In this document: in pieces, positions 35,814-43,480 of the stretch | Layout: each line of letters opens with the position of its first letter | Numbering within the stretch: the stretch's first letter is position 1 | Assembly: GCA_031264295.1 (NCBI GenBank) | Contig: JAISED010000005.1 | Span: forward strand, 1-45,868 | Length of the DNA: 45,868 bases | Source: Eubacteriales Family XIII. Incertae Sedis bacterium | GTDB lineage: Bacteria; Bacillota; Clostridia; Peptostreptococcales; Anaerovoracaceae | Direction of reading: 5' to 3' | Notes under the pieces: model-generated | Seen by the model: only the letters and a program-made list of their open reading frames with translations | What the model was told of the DNA's origin: nothing | Databases searched by the model: none | Made by a program: the position numbers and the translations under genes

Positions 35814-36965
35814 TCAACTCGAAAGCGTTTTCGCATTCATTATATTCATCTTCTTGCTCCAACCGGCGTGAACCTTCGCTTCCAGCACTTCGAATGAAGG
35901 CAGCCCGCTAAGCGCATCGTAAGCCGCCACGCATGCCGCGCCGGCTGCCGCCGCCATATGTATGCACATTTCCGGTTCGCGTCCCTTAAGCATTGCGGAC
36001 AGAAAGGCCGCGATACATGCGTCGCCTGCTCCCGTGCCGGAAAGAAGCCGCTCCGGTTCATAACTGTCTTCAAATCCGGCTTTACCCGACCATTTTTCTA
36101 TATCCAATCCGGCTTTAACGCCGACATGCCGCATTATCTCTTCATCAGCAGTCCGGTAATAAAGCCCCGGCGCTCCGCATTTTATTAGCAAGACCTTGGC
36201 GCCCATCAGCATACATCGGTCGGCAAGCGGCTTTACATCCTCTTCAATACTCAAAATTTCCGCGATATCACCGCCGCCTGCGCGGGTTTGCCACTGCATA
36301 AAGCGTTCGCGCTCAAGCATAAAGCCCAGTTCCTCTATACTGGGCATAAAAAAGTCTACAAAAGGCAGCACTTTGTTTAATATGATCCTCCAATCCACCT
36401 TACCCGCATCTGAATCCGGATCAACAACAGCCATATCCAATGAAGTGGCAATCCCGTTTTGCTTCATCATTTGCATCATTTTCAGCAGCTCTTCCCCCTC
36501 TGAAGCATACATGGACTTCATAATCGTCGGATATCCGAAATGAAACAGCGCACACTCCCGCAAGGCTTCTTGCGGAATGTCCGAACAGCAAAACGTATCA
36601 TTCGCTCCGGGATTATGCAGAAATATACGATCATTGCCGGGTACAGCCAACACAACCGAATACGATGTAGACGTCTTATCCGAACGAATCATTCTGGCGT
36701 CGGCGCCATGCTTATCCAGAACGCCTCCTATCATCTCCCCGAATTCATCCCGCCCAGTCTTTCCCATCAGTGTCACATCTATCCCGAATTTTTTCATTGC
36801 GAGTCCGGTATTGGCTACTGCCCCACCCGTATGCACATCCGAGTCCCCCATTTGAATCAACTTCCCGGGAACGAGTATCTCGCTGATCCTTCCGTTCTTC
36901 CCTGAGGGGAATATCGGGGTAATGTCGATGCAAATATGCCCCGCGACGATTGCCTTTTTATCCAT
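35814..36965 (-). CDS. PfkB/ribokinase-family carbohydrate kinase
   Basis: 383 residues. The first PfkB signature TGGAVANTGLAMKKFG and the second, LLSGTGAGDACIAAFLSAM, contain the catalytic Asp. It should phosphorylate a sugar or sugar-like substrate with ATP. It is longer than a standard ribokinase because of a 60-residue segment near residues 220-290. A class II aldolase gene lies upstream on the same strand with a 44-codon frame between them, so the two probably handle the same sugar (kinase then aldol cleavage). Substrate not determinable. Confidence 0.88.
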   Translation of the reverse strand: MDKKAIVAGHICIDITPIFPSGKNGRISEILVPGKLIQMGDSDVHTGGAVANTGLAMKKFGIDVTLMGKTGRDEFGEMIGGVLDKHGADARMIRSDKTSTSYSVVLAVPGNDRIFLHNPGANDTFCCSDIPQEALRECALFHFGYPTIMKSMYASEGEELLKMMQMMKQNGIATSLDMAVVDPDSDAGKVDWRIILNKVLPFVDFFMPSIEELGFMLERERFMQWQTRAGGGDIAEILSIEEDVKPLADRCMLMGAKVLLIKCGAPGLYYRTADEEIMRHVGVKAGLDIEKWSGKAGFEDSYEPERLLSGTGAGDACIAAFLSAMLKGREPEMCIHMAAAAGAACVAAYDALSGLPSFEVLEAKVHAGWSKKMNIMNAKTLSS

Positions 36966-36977
36966 TCGCCTCCCCCT

Positions 36978-37112
36978 TTATTCCACTCCCATGAGCAGGT
37001 TCATCACATACATCTCAAGACCTTCGAAATCTCTCGCAAGCACGAGTTTCTTCTGCAAATCGTAATCGAATTTCGCCACCTTCGCCTCAAGCGCCTTTAC
37101 AACATTCACCAT
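36978..37112 (-). CDS. Small 44-residue protein between aldolase and kinase
   Basis: The frame from the ATG at 37110-37112 reads MVNVVKALEAKVAKFDYDLQ and ends in a hydrophobic FEGLEMYVMNLLMGVE. It is a likely amphipathic helical peptide. It ends 12 bases before the kinase start and begins 67 bases after the aldolase stop. The ribosome-binding site (AGTAGG) is weak. I do not recognise it; it may be a genuine small gene or the worn end of a larger one, since the codons upstream are open for only five more residues. Confidence 0.45.
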   Translation of the reverse strand: MVNVVKALEAKVAKFDYDLQKKLVLARDFEGLEMYVMNLLMGVE

Positions 37113-37179
37113 GAGCCTACTGAAAATTTAAATCTTGACATGGTTTCCTCCATTCTTCTATATGCGTTCAGTATTAGAC

Positions 37180-38160
37180 CTAGCTCTGCCCCCTGGTTTT
37201 CGAACTTACTCTTATCTGATTACCGGACCCGAATAATTCCATCTTCATCTCTGCCGCTTTCCGAATGGCCTCTATCTGGTAAGGGATAATATCCGTCATA
37301 ACGGCCTTTCCCATCAGCTGCGCTTCTTTTACCGCCTCCGACGCCGCCGCATTGAGATCCGTAAATATATTCACCTTGCTGATCCCATTGGCTATTGTTT
37401 TTCTAAAATCCTCGTCCGATAATCCGGAGCCGCCGTGCAGTACAAGAGGTATATCAACGATTTTCCTTATCTCTGCAATCCTCTCGAAATCAAGTTGAGG
37501 TTTCACTTTATACGCGCCATGCGCCGTTCCAACCGCAATGGCAAGCGCGTCTACACCCGTTTTCTCCACATAGTCCCGTGCCTGCTCCGGTTGTGTATAA
37601 TAAGCGGTCGGGTCACTCACGGCGAAGTCGCCCCCTGCCGACGCGCTGTGTTCACCCGACGCGGCGGCGACAGCCTGTGTATAATCTACGGTCGCGGCGT
37701 CCGAAGCCTCAGGTGCGGAATGGCCTTCCGCCGAACCCTCGTTATCGCCCACATGCCCAAGCTCACCCTCTACAGTGGCGCCAAAGCAATGCGCGATCCT
37801 TGTCAACTCCTTCACCTTGCGTATATTCTCATCATAGCTGTCCGTAGAACAATCATACATGATAGAAGTAAAACCGAGTTTCAACGCCTCCATGCATTTT
37901 TCAAATGTCAAGCCATGATCGAAATGCACCACAACCGGAACCCCAGCCCTTTTCGCCATCGGAATAAGAAAATCCGCCAATTCTTCCAGCGGCGTACAAG
38001 GCACAAGCACCTCCGCCGTCCCGATAATAACAGGCGCCTGCCTCGCCTCAGCCGCCGCCAATACGCCCCTCGCCATTTCGAGATTTACCGTATTAAACAG
38101 GCCTACCGCATATTTATTATTCCTGGCCGGAATCAACACATCATTTAAATTTACCAGCAT
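37180..38160 (-). CDS. Class II (zinc) ketose-bisphosphate aldolase
   Basis: 326 residues. Zinc ligands are visible: His82 in VVVHFDHG, Glu near 132 in VEGELGHVG, His214 in GTAHGAYK, and the later His in LVLHGGSGL, with the phosphate-binding KVNIFTDLNAA loop. It cleaves a ketose bisphosphate such as fructose- or tagatose-bisphosphate to dihydroxyacetone phosphate and an aldehyde. A 45- to 50-residue Ala/Ser-rich segment (residues about 139-188) replaces the usual 15-residue flexible loop and contains two DYTQ/YYTQ-like copies. It is paired with the PfkB kinase gene. Confidence 0.92.
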   Translation of the reverse strand: MLVNLNDVLIPARNNKYAVGLFNTVNLEMARGVLAAAEARQAPVIIGTAEVLVPCTPLEELADFLIPMAKRAGVPVVVHFDHGLTFEKCMEALKLGFTSIMYDCSTDSYDENIRKVKELTRIAHCFGATVEGELGHVGDNEGSAEGHSAPEASDAATVDYTQAVAAASGEHSASAGGDFAVSDPTAYYTQPEQARDYVEKTGVDALAIAVGTAHGAYKVKPQLDFERIAEIRKIVDIPLVLHGGSGLSDEDFRKTIANGISKVNIFTDLNAAASEAVKEAQLMGKAVMTDIIPYQIEAIRKAAEMKMELFGSGNQIRVSSKTRGQS

Positions 38161-38185
38161 CTACCGCCTCTCCCTTCGATTTCAC

Positions 38186-38909
38186 TTATTTCAGGTATTC
38201 GGGTGACGACTCACACACAATTCCACCATTCGCCTTGGTCAGATTGTGAAACACCACAGGAACGCTCCTATCCTTCCGCACGTCAAGATACCGCGCAATA
38301 TTGTAATCGTGTGTAGCAAGGAAAACTTGTACTCCGCTCTTTGATAATTCGAGCAGAATGTCAACCATAACAGGCACAAGTTCCGGGTTCAGGCTATTCT
38401 CAGGTTCATCCCAGAAAAGGGTGGAACCAGTTCTTAACTGTTCATTACGAATAAGCGCGGCGAGTAGACCAAATTTACGGTAACCTGAGGCCTCCATTGA
38501 AAATGGTATAGGTTTTTCGACTACCTTTGTGGATGAACTCAATTTCATTATCATCAAGTTGTAAGTCGGCGCGTTTTTTCTTTTCGATAGCATTCAAATA
38601 TCCGAACACACTATCGTCAGCATGGTAGAGCAGTATTTTGTAAATGGAATTATAAATTTCGTCCGCATCCTGTAAAAGAGTTCCATGAAAATAGCCGGCG
38701 ATGTGGTTAAAGTCATTAAGTTTACCTGAACGCTCTTGAACAGCATACATAGCGCGTAGCAGCGTTGTCTTCCCCGTTCCATTCCCTCCGATAAACACAT
38801 TGACGCCGGGGCAGAAGTCCACTGTGAACTCGCCCTTAAATACAAGAAAATCCTTTATCTCCATTCGCGTAACCGCGTTTGTCATTACCGTTGCCTCTTG
38901 TTCGCACAT
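38186..38909 (-). pseudogene. AAA ATPase (OLD/AbiEii-like type), frameshifted
   Basis: The N-terminal frame starts at the ATG at 38907-38909 (after GAGGGTGAAAAAG) with IKDFLVFKGEFTVDFCPGVN and Walker A IGGNGTGKTTLL. The C-terminal frame has the SMEASGYRKFGLL signature, Walker B GSTLFWDEPENSLNP and the D-loop/H motif FLATHDYNIARYL. The two frames meet at an A5 run on the minus strand (38513-38517); removing one base there restores a single protein. The segment between the walker region and the EFSLEA-like motif is also shorter than in relatives I recall. Overcoming-lysogenisation-type ATPases of this kind often occur in defence loci. It lies 5' of no obvious partner. Confidence 0.65.
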
Positions 38910-38950
38910 CTTTTTCACCCTCGCCTCCTTCATTGAGCTACCATACTTAA

Positions 38951-38979
38951 ATTATAGCCCTATCATAGGTGAATTTCAA
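38951..38979 (-). promoter_or_regulatory. Promoter of the broken AAA ATPase gene
   Basis: Minus-strand TTGAAA at 38974-38979, 17-base spacer, TATAAT at 38951-38956, about 40 bases before the start at 38909. Near-consensus, although the gene is now frameshifted. Confidence 0.7.
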
Positions 38980-39115
38980 TAAACAATGTTGCACACATGT
39001 GTGTACATGTTCCTTTGACGGAAAAGCTATAGATAGCTACTTCATTGCGCACTTTATCGTTTAAGGCGCTTGGCCTTTACCCTGTTGATCCCATCGGCAA
39101 TTTTATTCTTCAATA
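38980..39115. other. Short intergenic stretch with a possible transposase tail
   Basis: Contains the palindromic run ACACATGTGT near 38994. On the minus strand, 39054-39113 reads LKNKIADGINRVKAKRLKR before a stop. This recalls the C-terminal KNK.x.GIN..(V)KxxKR end of ISL3-like transposases, but 20 codons are too few for a firm call. Confidence 0.2.
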
Positions 39116-39241
39116 TTATTGTAATACTTTATAAACATACATAAAGTCTTTTAAATTAATTGTAATCGTTTGTTTATTTGATATTTCTTCCAAACCATAT
39201 TCAACAATTTCTTTTATGGTTGCATATTTGCTATTTCCCAT
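39116..39241 (-). CDS. Small 41-residue protein with its own promoter
   Basis: The ATG at 39239-39241 has CGAGGTAAAATT upstream and reads MGNSKYATIKEIVEYGLEEI, then a beta-like SNKQTITINL and a closing MYVYKVLQ. The promoter TTGACA-N17-TATTAT lies at 39261-39289. A complete gene with such signals between two degenerate ATPases stands out. I do not recognise the family. Possible roles include a small antitoxin-like or regulatory protein; none is supported beyond its position. Confidence 0.6.
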   Translation of the reverse strand: MGNSKYATIKEIVEYGLEEISNKQTITINLKDFMYVYKVLQ

Positions 39242-39260
39242 AATTTTACCTCGTTTGTTC

Positions 39261-39289
39261 ATAATATTTTAATTTTATTTCTTTGTCAA
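39261..39289 (-). promoter_or_regulatory. Near-consensus promoter of the 41-residue protein gene
   Basis: Minus-strand TTGACA (39284-39289), 17-base spacer, TATTAT (39261-39266), followed at 20 bases by the ATG. One base off the ideal -10 box. Confidence 0.85.
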
Positions 39290-39340
39290 TATATTCACCC
39301 AATAATTTTCAAGCATTTTTAGGGGGTATGTCGCATGACG

Positions 39341-39783
39341 TTATAATGCATCCGGACTATCTCCTTCTAAGTAATCGCTATACCACAAGCCGCCCAGTGG
39401 CAGTCCTTCCTCAACAAGTGCAGGTATGGTAGAATTTCCATTCGCTCTGCGAATAGCAGAGAATCCGTCTTCACCTTTTTCAAGTATCCAAAGTTCATTT
39501 GGTTCTAACGCGTCTACGAAATATGGTTGGTGCGTAGTGACAAATATTTGCGATAAGCCCTTTTGAGTATGTTCACGGAACTCATGTACAAGCGTCTCAA
39601 GGAGCTTATGATATAAACCATTTTCAGGTTCCTCAATGCATAAAAAAGGGTGTGGATTTGGTTCTGAAAGCAATAACAAATACGCAAATACTTTCAGTGT
39701 ACCATCAGATTCCATAATTTCCCAAGCGTCACATCCCGTAGCGCCCCAAAATTACGAAGACGAAATCCTTCAATTTTTGCCAT
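39341..39783 (-). pseudogene. AAA ATPase (AAA_21 type) with Walker A region deleted
   Basis: The frame beginning at the ATG at 39781-39783 encodes MAKIEGFRLRNFGALRDVTL, the first strands of an ATP-binding SMC-like ATPase, but stops after 29 codons. A second frame from about 39740 continues with MESDGTLKVFAYLLLLSEPN, IEEPENGLYHKLLETLVHEF and IFVTTHQPYFVDAL, the C-terminal half with Walker B and the switch His. The Walker A loop (GxxGxGKST) and the long middle coiled-coil part are absent at the junction near 39718. It is a clear remnant. Confidence 0.7.
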
Positions 39784-39830
39784 TTACTTGCTCTCCATCA
39801 CTTGTTTATCGGATATTATGACGTTTCTCT

Positions 39831-39986
39831 TTAACAGTGTACCTTAAATATAGGGACAATCCAATAACAATTTAACACATTTCGAATATATGATTCGCAT
39901 CCCATCTTCAGTTCACCCAGTGTTTCCTCATAATTTTCCACTCTCTCCTTGTCCACTTTAAACAGATTTTCAATATGAATATGCAC
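39831..39986 (-). CDS. 51-residue tail or small protein after the membrane protein gene
   Basis: A GTG at 39984-39986 overlaps the TAG of the membrane protein gene (TAGTG), giving a 51-residue product: HIHIENLFKVDKERVENYEE, TLGELKMGCESYIRNVLN, ending VPIFKVHC. It is protein-like and helical but unrecognised. Alternatively it is the true C-terminus of the upstream gene: adding one base to the G5 run at 39989-39993 would fuse the two frames. The ribosome-binding site AAGGGGG is too close to the GTG for a normal start. Confidence 0.45.
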   Translation of the reverse strand: MHIHIENLFKVDKERVENYEETLGELKMGCESYIRNVLNCYWIVPIFKVHC

Positions 39987-40924
39987 TACCCCCTTGAAGC
40001 AGGGAAATGATAAAGTAGACTGTCCAAGGATTGGCAGAGTTTATTAGGGCTGTTTACGGTTTCACAGAAGTTATCGTCAAGCTCACTTCTACATACGAGA
40101 TTCGCTTTAGATGTATAGAAAATAGCACCTTTCTTCTTGTGCATACAGCACTTGTTTATTAGTTTTATATCCTTTTCACTACCTGATGTTACATATGGCT
40201 CTTTTTTAGATTTTTCAGCATCCTCTTTGTATTCCCAAGCCGCCTCATATACCACAAAATCATAATCATTCAGTATCTTGCTCATGCGGCTTTCTCCTAT
40301 GATAGAACCATCTGACTGTCTGCGTACGCTTACCAACTCCTTCCCAATATTCCCCGAATCCAAAAATTTCTTGTATTTCTGTATAACGGCTTCAAGTGCA
40401 TTCTCTTTCTGCAAAATGAAAAGCACACTCTCTTGACGCGCCGCCTTCTCGTCAAGCACCTTCTTTTTAAGGTATTTTACATTTTCTTCACCATCCAGCA
40501 ACTTCGTGAATTGCTTATTAATTTCGTTTTTATAATGTTCATCAATGATTTTTTCAACATCTTGTTTTGATTTAATTCCAATAAAAGTGAGTATTATGCC
40601 AGCAATAGCTACTATAACCCCCAGCATCCAAATTAATGTTTCTCTTTCACGCTCAATAAAATCCTGATGCGACTCGATCTGCTCCTTTAAAAACTCAAGG
40701 TTTGGATCAGTTGCTCCTATGACTATCCCTGATTGTTCGGATTGATCCAAGCGGGTCTTCAGTGCCTCTTGCTGCTGGTATTGGGTTATACTATTTTCGA
40801 TTTTCGCTGACAACTCATTCACATGCGTTTCTATCCTAAACGTGTGCCACACACAAACACCGATTAACAAGCAGAACATAATAGGAAGCACACAGTATTT
40901 TAAGAACTCTTTTAATTTACACAT
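39986..40924 (-). CDS. Two-helix membrane protein with Rossmann-like C-terminal domain
   Basis: 312 residues from the ATG at 40922-40924 (GGTAAAGAAA before it); a TTG four codons upstream is an alternative. Helix 1 lies at about residues 8-28 (LPIMFCLLIGVCVWHTF). An outside coiled coil follows (30-95), then helix 2 at about 97-117 (LIWMLGVIVAIAGIILTFIG) and a cytoplasmic coiled coil. A C-terminal domain (about 165-308) alternates strands and helices: VLFILQKENALE, GKELVSVRR, DYDFVVYEAAWEY, GAIFYTSKAN. The order suggests a CARF-, NARF- or TIR-like sensor. It lies 23 bases after the Csm5-like gene, so it may be a membrane effector of the type III system. Confidence 0.6.
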   Translation of the reverse strand: MCKLKEFLKYCVLPIMFCLLIGVCVWHTFRIETHVNELSAKIENSITQYQQQEALKTRLDQSEQSGIVIGATDPNLEFLKEQIESHQDFIERERETLIWMLGVIVAIAGIILTFIGIKSKQDVEKIIDEHYKNEINKQFTKLLDGEENVKYLKKKVLDEKAARQESVLFILQKENALEAVIQKYKKFLDSGNIGKELVSVRRQSDGSIIGESRMSKILNDYDFVVYEAAWEYKEDAEKSKKEPYVTSGSEKDIKLINKCCMHKKKGAIFYTSKANLVCRSELDDNFCETVNSPNKLCQSLDSLLYHFPASRG

Positions 40925-40946
40925 TTTCTTTACCAACTTTCACGCA

Positions 40947-41780
40947 TTATAATCTAGATTCCAATTTGATCTTTACTATCCCGAAAGGTCTGTTATTTTC
41001 GCTCACAAAAACAGCGCTGTCAAGCTTGTTGATGTCAAGCTCACTGCCACCAATCACTACGGATCGAATCAAGCCCTTGAATCCACCAAGAAAAATGTAT
41101 ATCTCTTTGTTTTCGCCTGATACAAGCCCCTTGCAATATTCTAGCAGATCATCAATTTTCTGCAGTGTTTTATTTTTTGCTTCATTTGCATTAACATCCT
41201 GCGCCGCTAAATCCTTAAGCCTGCCCTCATATATCTCCAACTGAGCCTTATAGCGCTCAAGTTTACCCTTAAACCTCTTTCCGCATCCTTTAAATAACTC
41301 TTCAACGGATTTGTCTACCTCATAACGTAATGCGCCATACAATTCAGTGCCCTTTTTTAAGGCCTCGACACCAACACCCGGAAAAAAAGTATTGAATTTA
41401 GGTATTATTTGCCCCATTGGCTCGGATTTCAGACTGCTTGCATACTGAAACTTTTCCAAAGCGATGATCTCTATCCTATTATTGTCAACAGAAATATCAT
41501 CCACAAACAAAGCTAACGGCTTTCTATTATCTTCATTCATTCCGGCAGTCAAAGCTCCTTTTATGGAAGAACCTGGTATGTAATACCGCGCTTCATCCGG
41601 TTTGAATCTTTCATATTCGCCATAACGATAAAAAGGATAAATGATCTTATAACCGTTCATATATTTCATGTCTGTTTCGTCAATCAAAGCGTCTGTGTAA
41701 AAGGCGTTATTTTGGCGCGGAGAAATAATAACGGGCGTCAGAGTTGTCAGCTTATACTTATAAACATACGTCTTAATCAT
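40947..41780 (-). CDS. Csm5-like RAMP protein
   Basis: 277 residues from the ATG at 41778-41780, preceded by GGTGGTGTTAGA. The RAMP fold is marked by the first strand KLTTLTPVIISPRQNNAFYT, the loop YYIPGSSIKGALTAG, and a C-terminal glycine-rich strand-loop YIFLGGFKGLIRSVVIGG. The first line (LTPV.I) with PGSSxKGAL is the signature of Csm5/Cas7-type subunits that cap the 3' end of the crRNA in type III-A complexes. A helical insertion (about 170-225) is unusual. The start is one base downstream of the Csm4-like stop. Confidence 0.7.
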   Translation of the reverse strand: MIKTYVYKYKLTTLTPVIISPRQNNAFYTDALIDETDMKYMNGYKIIYPFYRYGEYERFKPDEARYYIPGSSIKGALTAGMNEDNRKPLALFVDDISVDNNRIEIIALEKFQYASSLKSEPMGQIIPKFNTFFPGVGVEALKKGTELYGALRYEVDKSVEELFKGCGKRFKGKLERYKAQLEIYEGRLKDLAAQDVNANEAKNKTLQKIDDLLEYCKGLVSGENKEIYIFLGGFKGLIRSVVIGGSELDINKLDSAVFVSENNRPFGIVKIKLESRL

Positions 41781-41781
41781 T

Positions 41782-42846
41782 CTAACACCACCCTTCAATG
41801 GGCAAAAGAACCGCGTTGCCAAAAAGAAGCCTCGATTCATCATCTACAGCGTCTGCAGTTCCACCCGGCGCATCGCTTTTCACCTCACCCGGCATGTCAT
41901 TCCATTTTTTACAATATATACACTTCGAAAGCGCCGCCACCGTTCTGTTTTGTTGCATCACCACCACACTCCCCGGTGCGATGAAGCTGATAAACCAACC
42001 TTCATGCTCATTAGGCTTCCATGCCTGCGGCGCATATGGCCTGCGCTCCGATGTAAATAAATCCAGCGATGATCCAATTTTATTCTTACTGCCAAAGGAG
42101 TAGTTAATATCATCTGGTAGCAGCATACCCAGATTTAGATAAACCGTTGTTTCCCCGCTATATTCAAAGTCTTTATCACATGGGGTTTGAGACGTTATTT
42201 CAAAGAGATTATAACCTTGTGACGACAAACGACCAAGGGTAAGTATCTTGCCCTTTTTTAATAACCCCAAAATATTGCTGCTGTGATTTTGACTGCTCTC
42301 TTCATTGCTGTGGTTTTTGTTCTGTTCAAGAAATTCACATCTAAAGAAGAACTCAAACTCACGACAAACTTCATTTCCTTTATCTCCTTCACCTCTGCTG
42401 CTGTGCTTAAAGCACACCGTTCTGAGGACGGAAAACGGTTCGCTTTCACGCCCTTCTGTATTGTTATGCGCCTGCTGGTACGGTTCGAGAAATGCATAGT
42501 CTCCTGTATCATTAAGTATCTCTTTTGGATTTTTAATAAATTTTTTTATTTGCTCTCCATCTGCGAAATCACGTTTTTTCAGCTCCTGATACACATCCTT
42601 ATCCTCGCCGCCGTGTTTCCGAAGAATATATGACTTTGGCACAGGTAAAAGACCTTTGGGCAAGATATTGGAAATCGCAATGTCGATTTGCTTATTCTTT
42701 ACAGCTTTTGTAAATTCACCAACTATACCGTGGCCGTACATGTCTGCATAGGCATAGCAGATAGCTCCAAATATCTTCTGCGAATCCGGAAGTTGGGACA
42801 TTTCACCCAATAATTTAAGCGAAATTGAATAAGTTTTTGAAGTCAT
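41782..42846 (-). CDS. Csm4-like RAMP protein (Cas5 group)
   Basis: 354 residues. The start SISLKLLGEMSQLPDSQKIF followed by GAICYAYADMYG is the DSxxLFGAxCxAY motif of Csm4, the Cas5-like subunit that holds the crRNA 5' handle. Further strands (KKGKILTLGRLSSQGYN, LLFGNAVLLPIEG) fit the C-terminal RAMP half. A Cys-pair (KCIYCKKW) near residue 315 is notable. The ribosome-binding site GGAGGGATAATCGG lies inside the end of the csm3-like gene, whose TAA is four bases upstream of the ATG, so the genes are coupled. Confidence 0.72.
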   Translation of the reverse strand: MTSKTYSISLKLLGEMSQLPDSQKIFGAICYAYADMYGHGIVGEFTKAVKNKQIDIAISNILPKGLLPVPKSYILRKHGGEDKDVYQELKKRDFADGEQIKKFIKNPKEILNDTGDYAFLEPYQQAHNNTEGRESEPFSVLRTVCFKHSSRGEGDKGNEVCREFEFFFRCEFLEQNKNHSNEESSQNHSSNILGLLKKGKILTLGRLSSQGYNLFEITSQTPCDKDFEYSGETTVYLNLGMLLPDDINYSFGSKNKIGSSLDLFTSERRPYAPQAWKPNEHEGWFISFIAPGSVVVMQQNRTVAALSKCIYCKKWNDMPGEVKSDAPGGTADAVDDESRLLFGNAVLLPIEGWC

Positions 42847-42850
42847 CCGA

Positions 42851-43480
42851 TTATCCCTCCGCTTTATCTATTTGCACTTGAATATGCCCATATCCTCTAC
42901 TTTTAGAGTTGCCCAGACGATATTCTCCATCATTAAACTTTTCTGCCATATTTTTTATGTAGCTGTACAACAATTTCTCTTCACCTTGTTGCTTCTCGGT
43001 AAATCCGCGAAGCCATGCATGTCCTATAAATGTCAACTCGCTTGCCGCCGCTTTGTACGTGCGCGGATTAGCAGCAATTTTTCCGTCGTCGGACTCTGTG
43101 ATTGTATTCTTACTCTCTAAGGAGAAAAACAACGCTGGATCGGTGTGCTTTGGAGCGAGTATCAAATCCGAAAAGGCAAGCTTTGGGCTACGGTTAACAC
43201 CGGGGATTCCAAACACGAATAGATGCCTGGGAATAAATATGCTATCATTCAAAGGTTCTTTAACATCAGGATATTTATCTTTGGGATATATATCTTCAAT
43301 ATCAGTGCACTTATAATCCCGGCAGATCTCACGCAAAGCGCCTTTAAATGAGGACGCCGGAATATACGGCTTCCCCTCTTGCGTTGCCGTTATCATATCG
43401 ATCCCGCCCAACGAATAGCCTTGTGGAATCCCACCTATATATAGTCTGGATTTAGTTTCTACTTCAATTTTCAGTTTCAT
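42851..43480 (-). CDS. Csm3-like RAMP protein (Cas7 group)
   Basis: 209 residues. Features of Csm3, the backbone subunit that cleaves target RNA: RLYIGGIPQGYSLGGIDMIT with Asp28 at the place of the catalytic Asp, the clamp YIPASSFKGALREICRDY, SPKLAFSDL, and the late ANPRTYKAAASELTFIGHAW, LRGF and LGNSKSRGYGHIQVQ. The G-rich C-terminal loop is intact. The ATG overlaps the Cas10 stop as TAATG. A separate small Csm2-like gene does not exist between them. It is shorter than most Csm3 proteins but complete. Confidence 0.75.
   Translation of the reverse strand: MKLKIEVETKSRLYIGGIPQGYSLGGIDMITATQEGKPYIPASSFKGALREICRDYKCTDIEDIYPKDKYPDVKEPLNDSIFIPRHLFVFGIPGVNRSPKLAFSDLILAPKHTDPALFFSLESKNTITESDDGKIAANPRTYKAAASELTFIGHAWLRGFTEKQQGEEKLLYSYIKNMAEKFNDGEYRLGNSKSRGYGHIQVQIDKAEG

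Noticed and set aside
37435..38148. Long plus-strand frame across the aldolase
   Set aside because: Antisense shadow of the aldolase gene without a ribosome-binding site.
38990..39010. Integrase or regulator site at ACACATGTGTGTACATGT
   Set aside because: Short alternating purine-pyrimidine palindromes of this kind are common by chance and no partner site was found.
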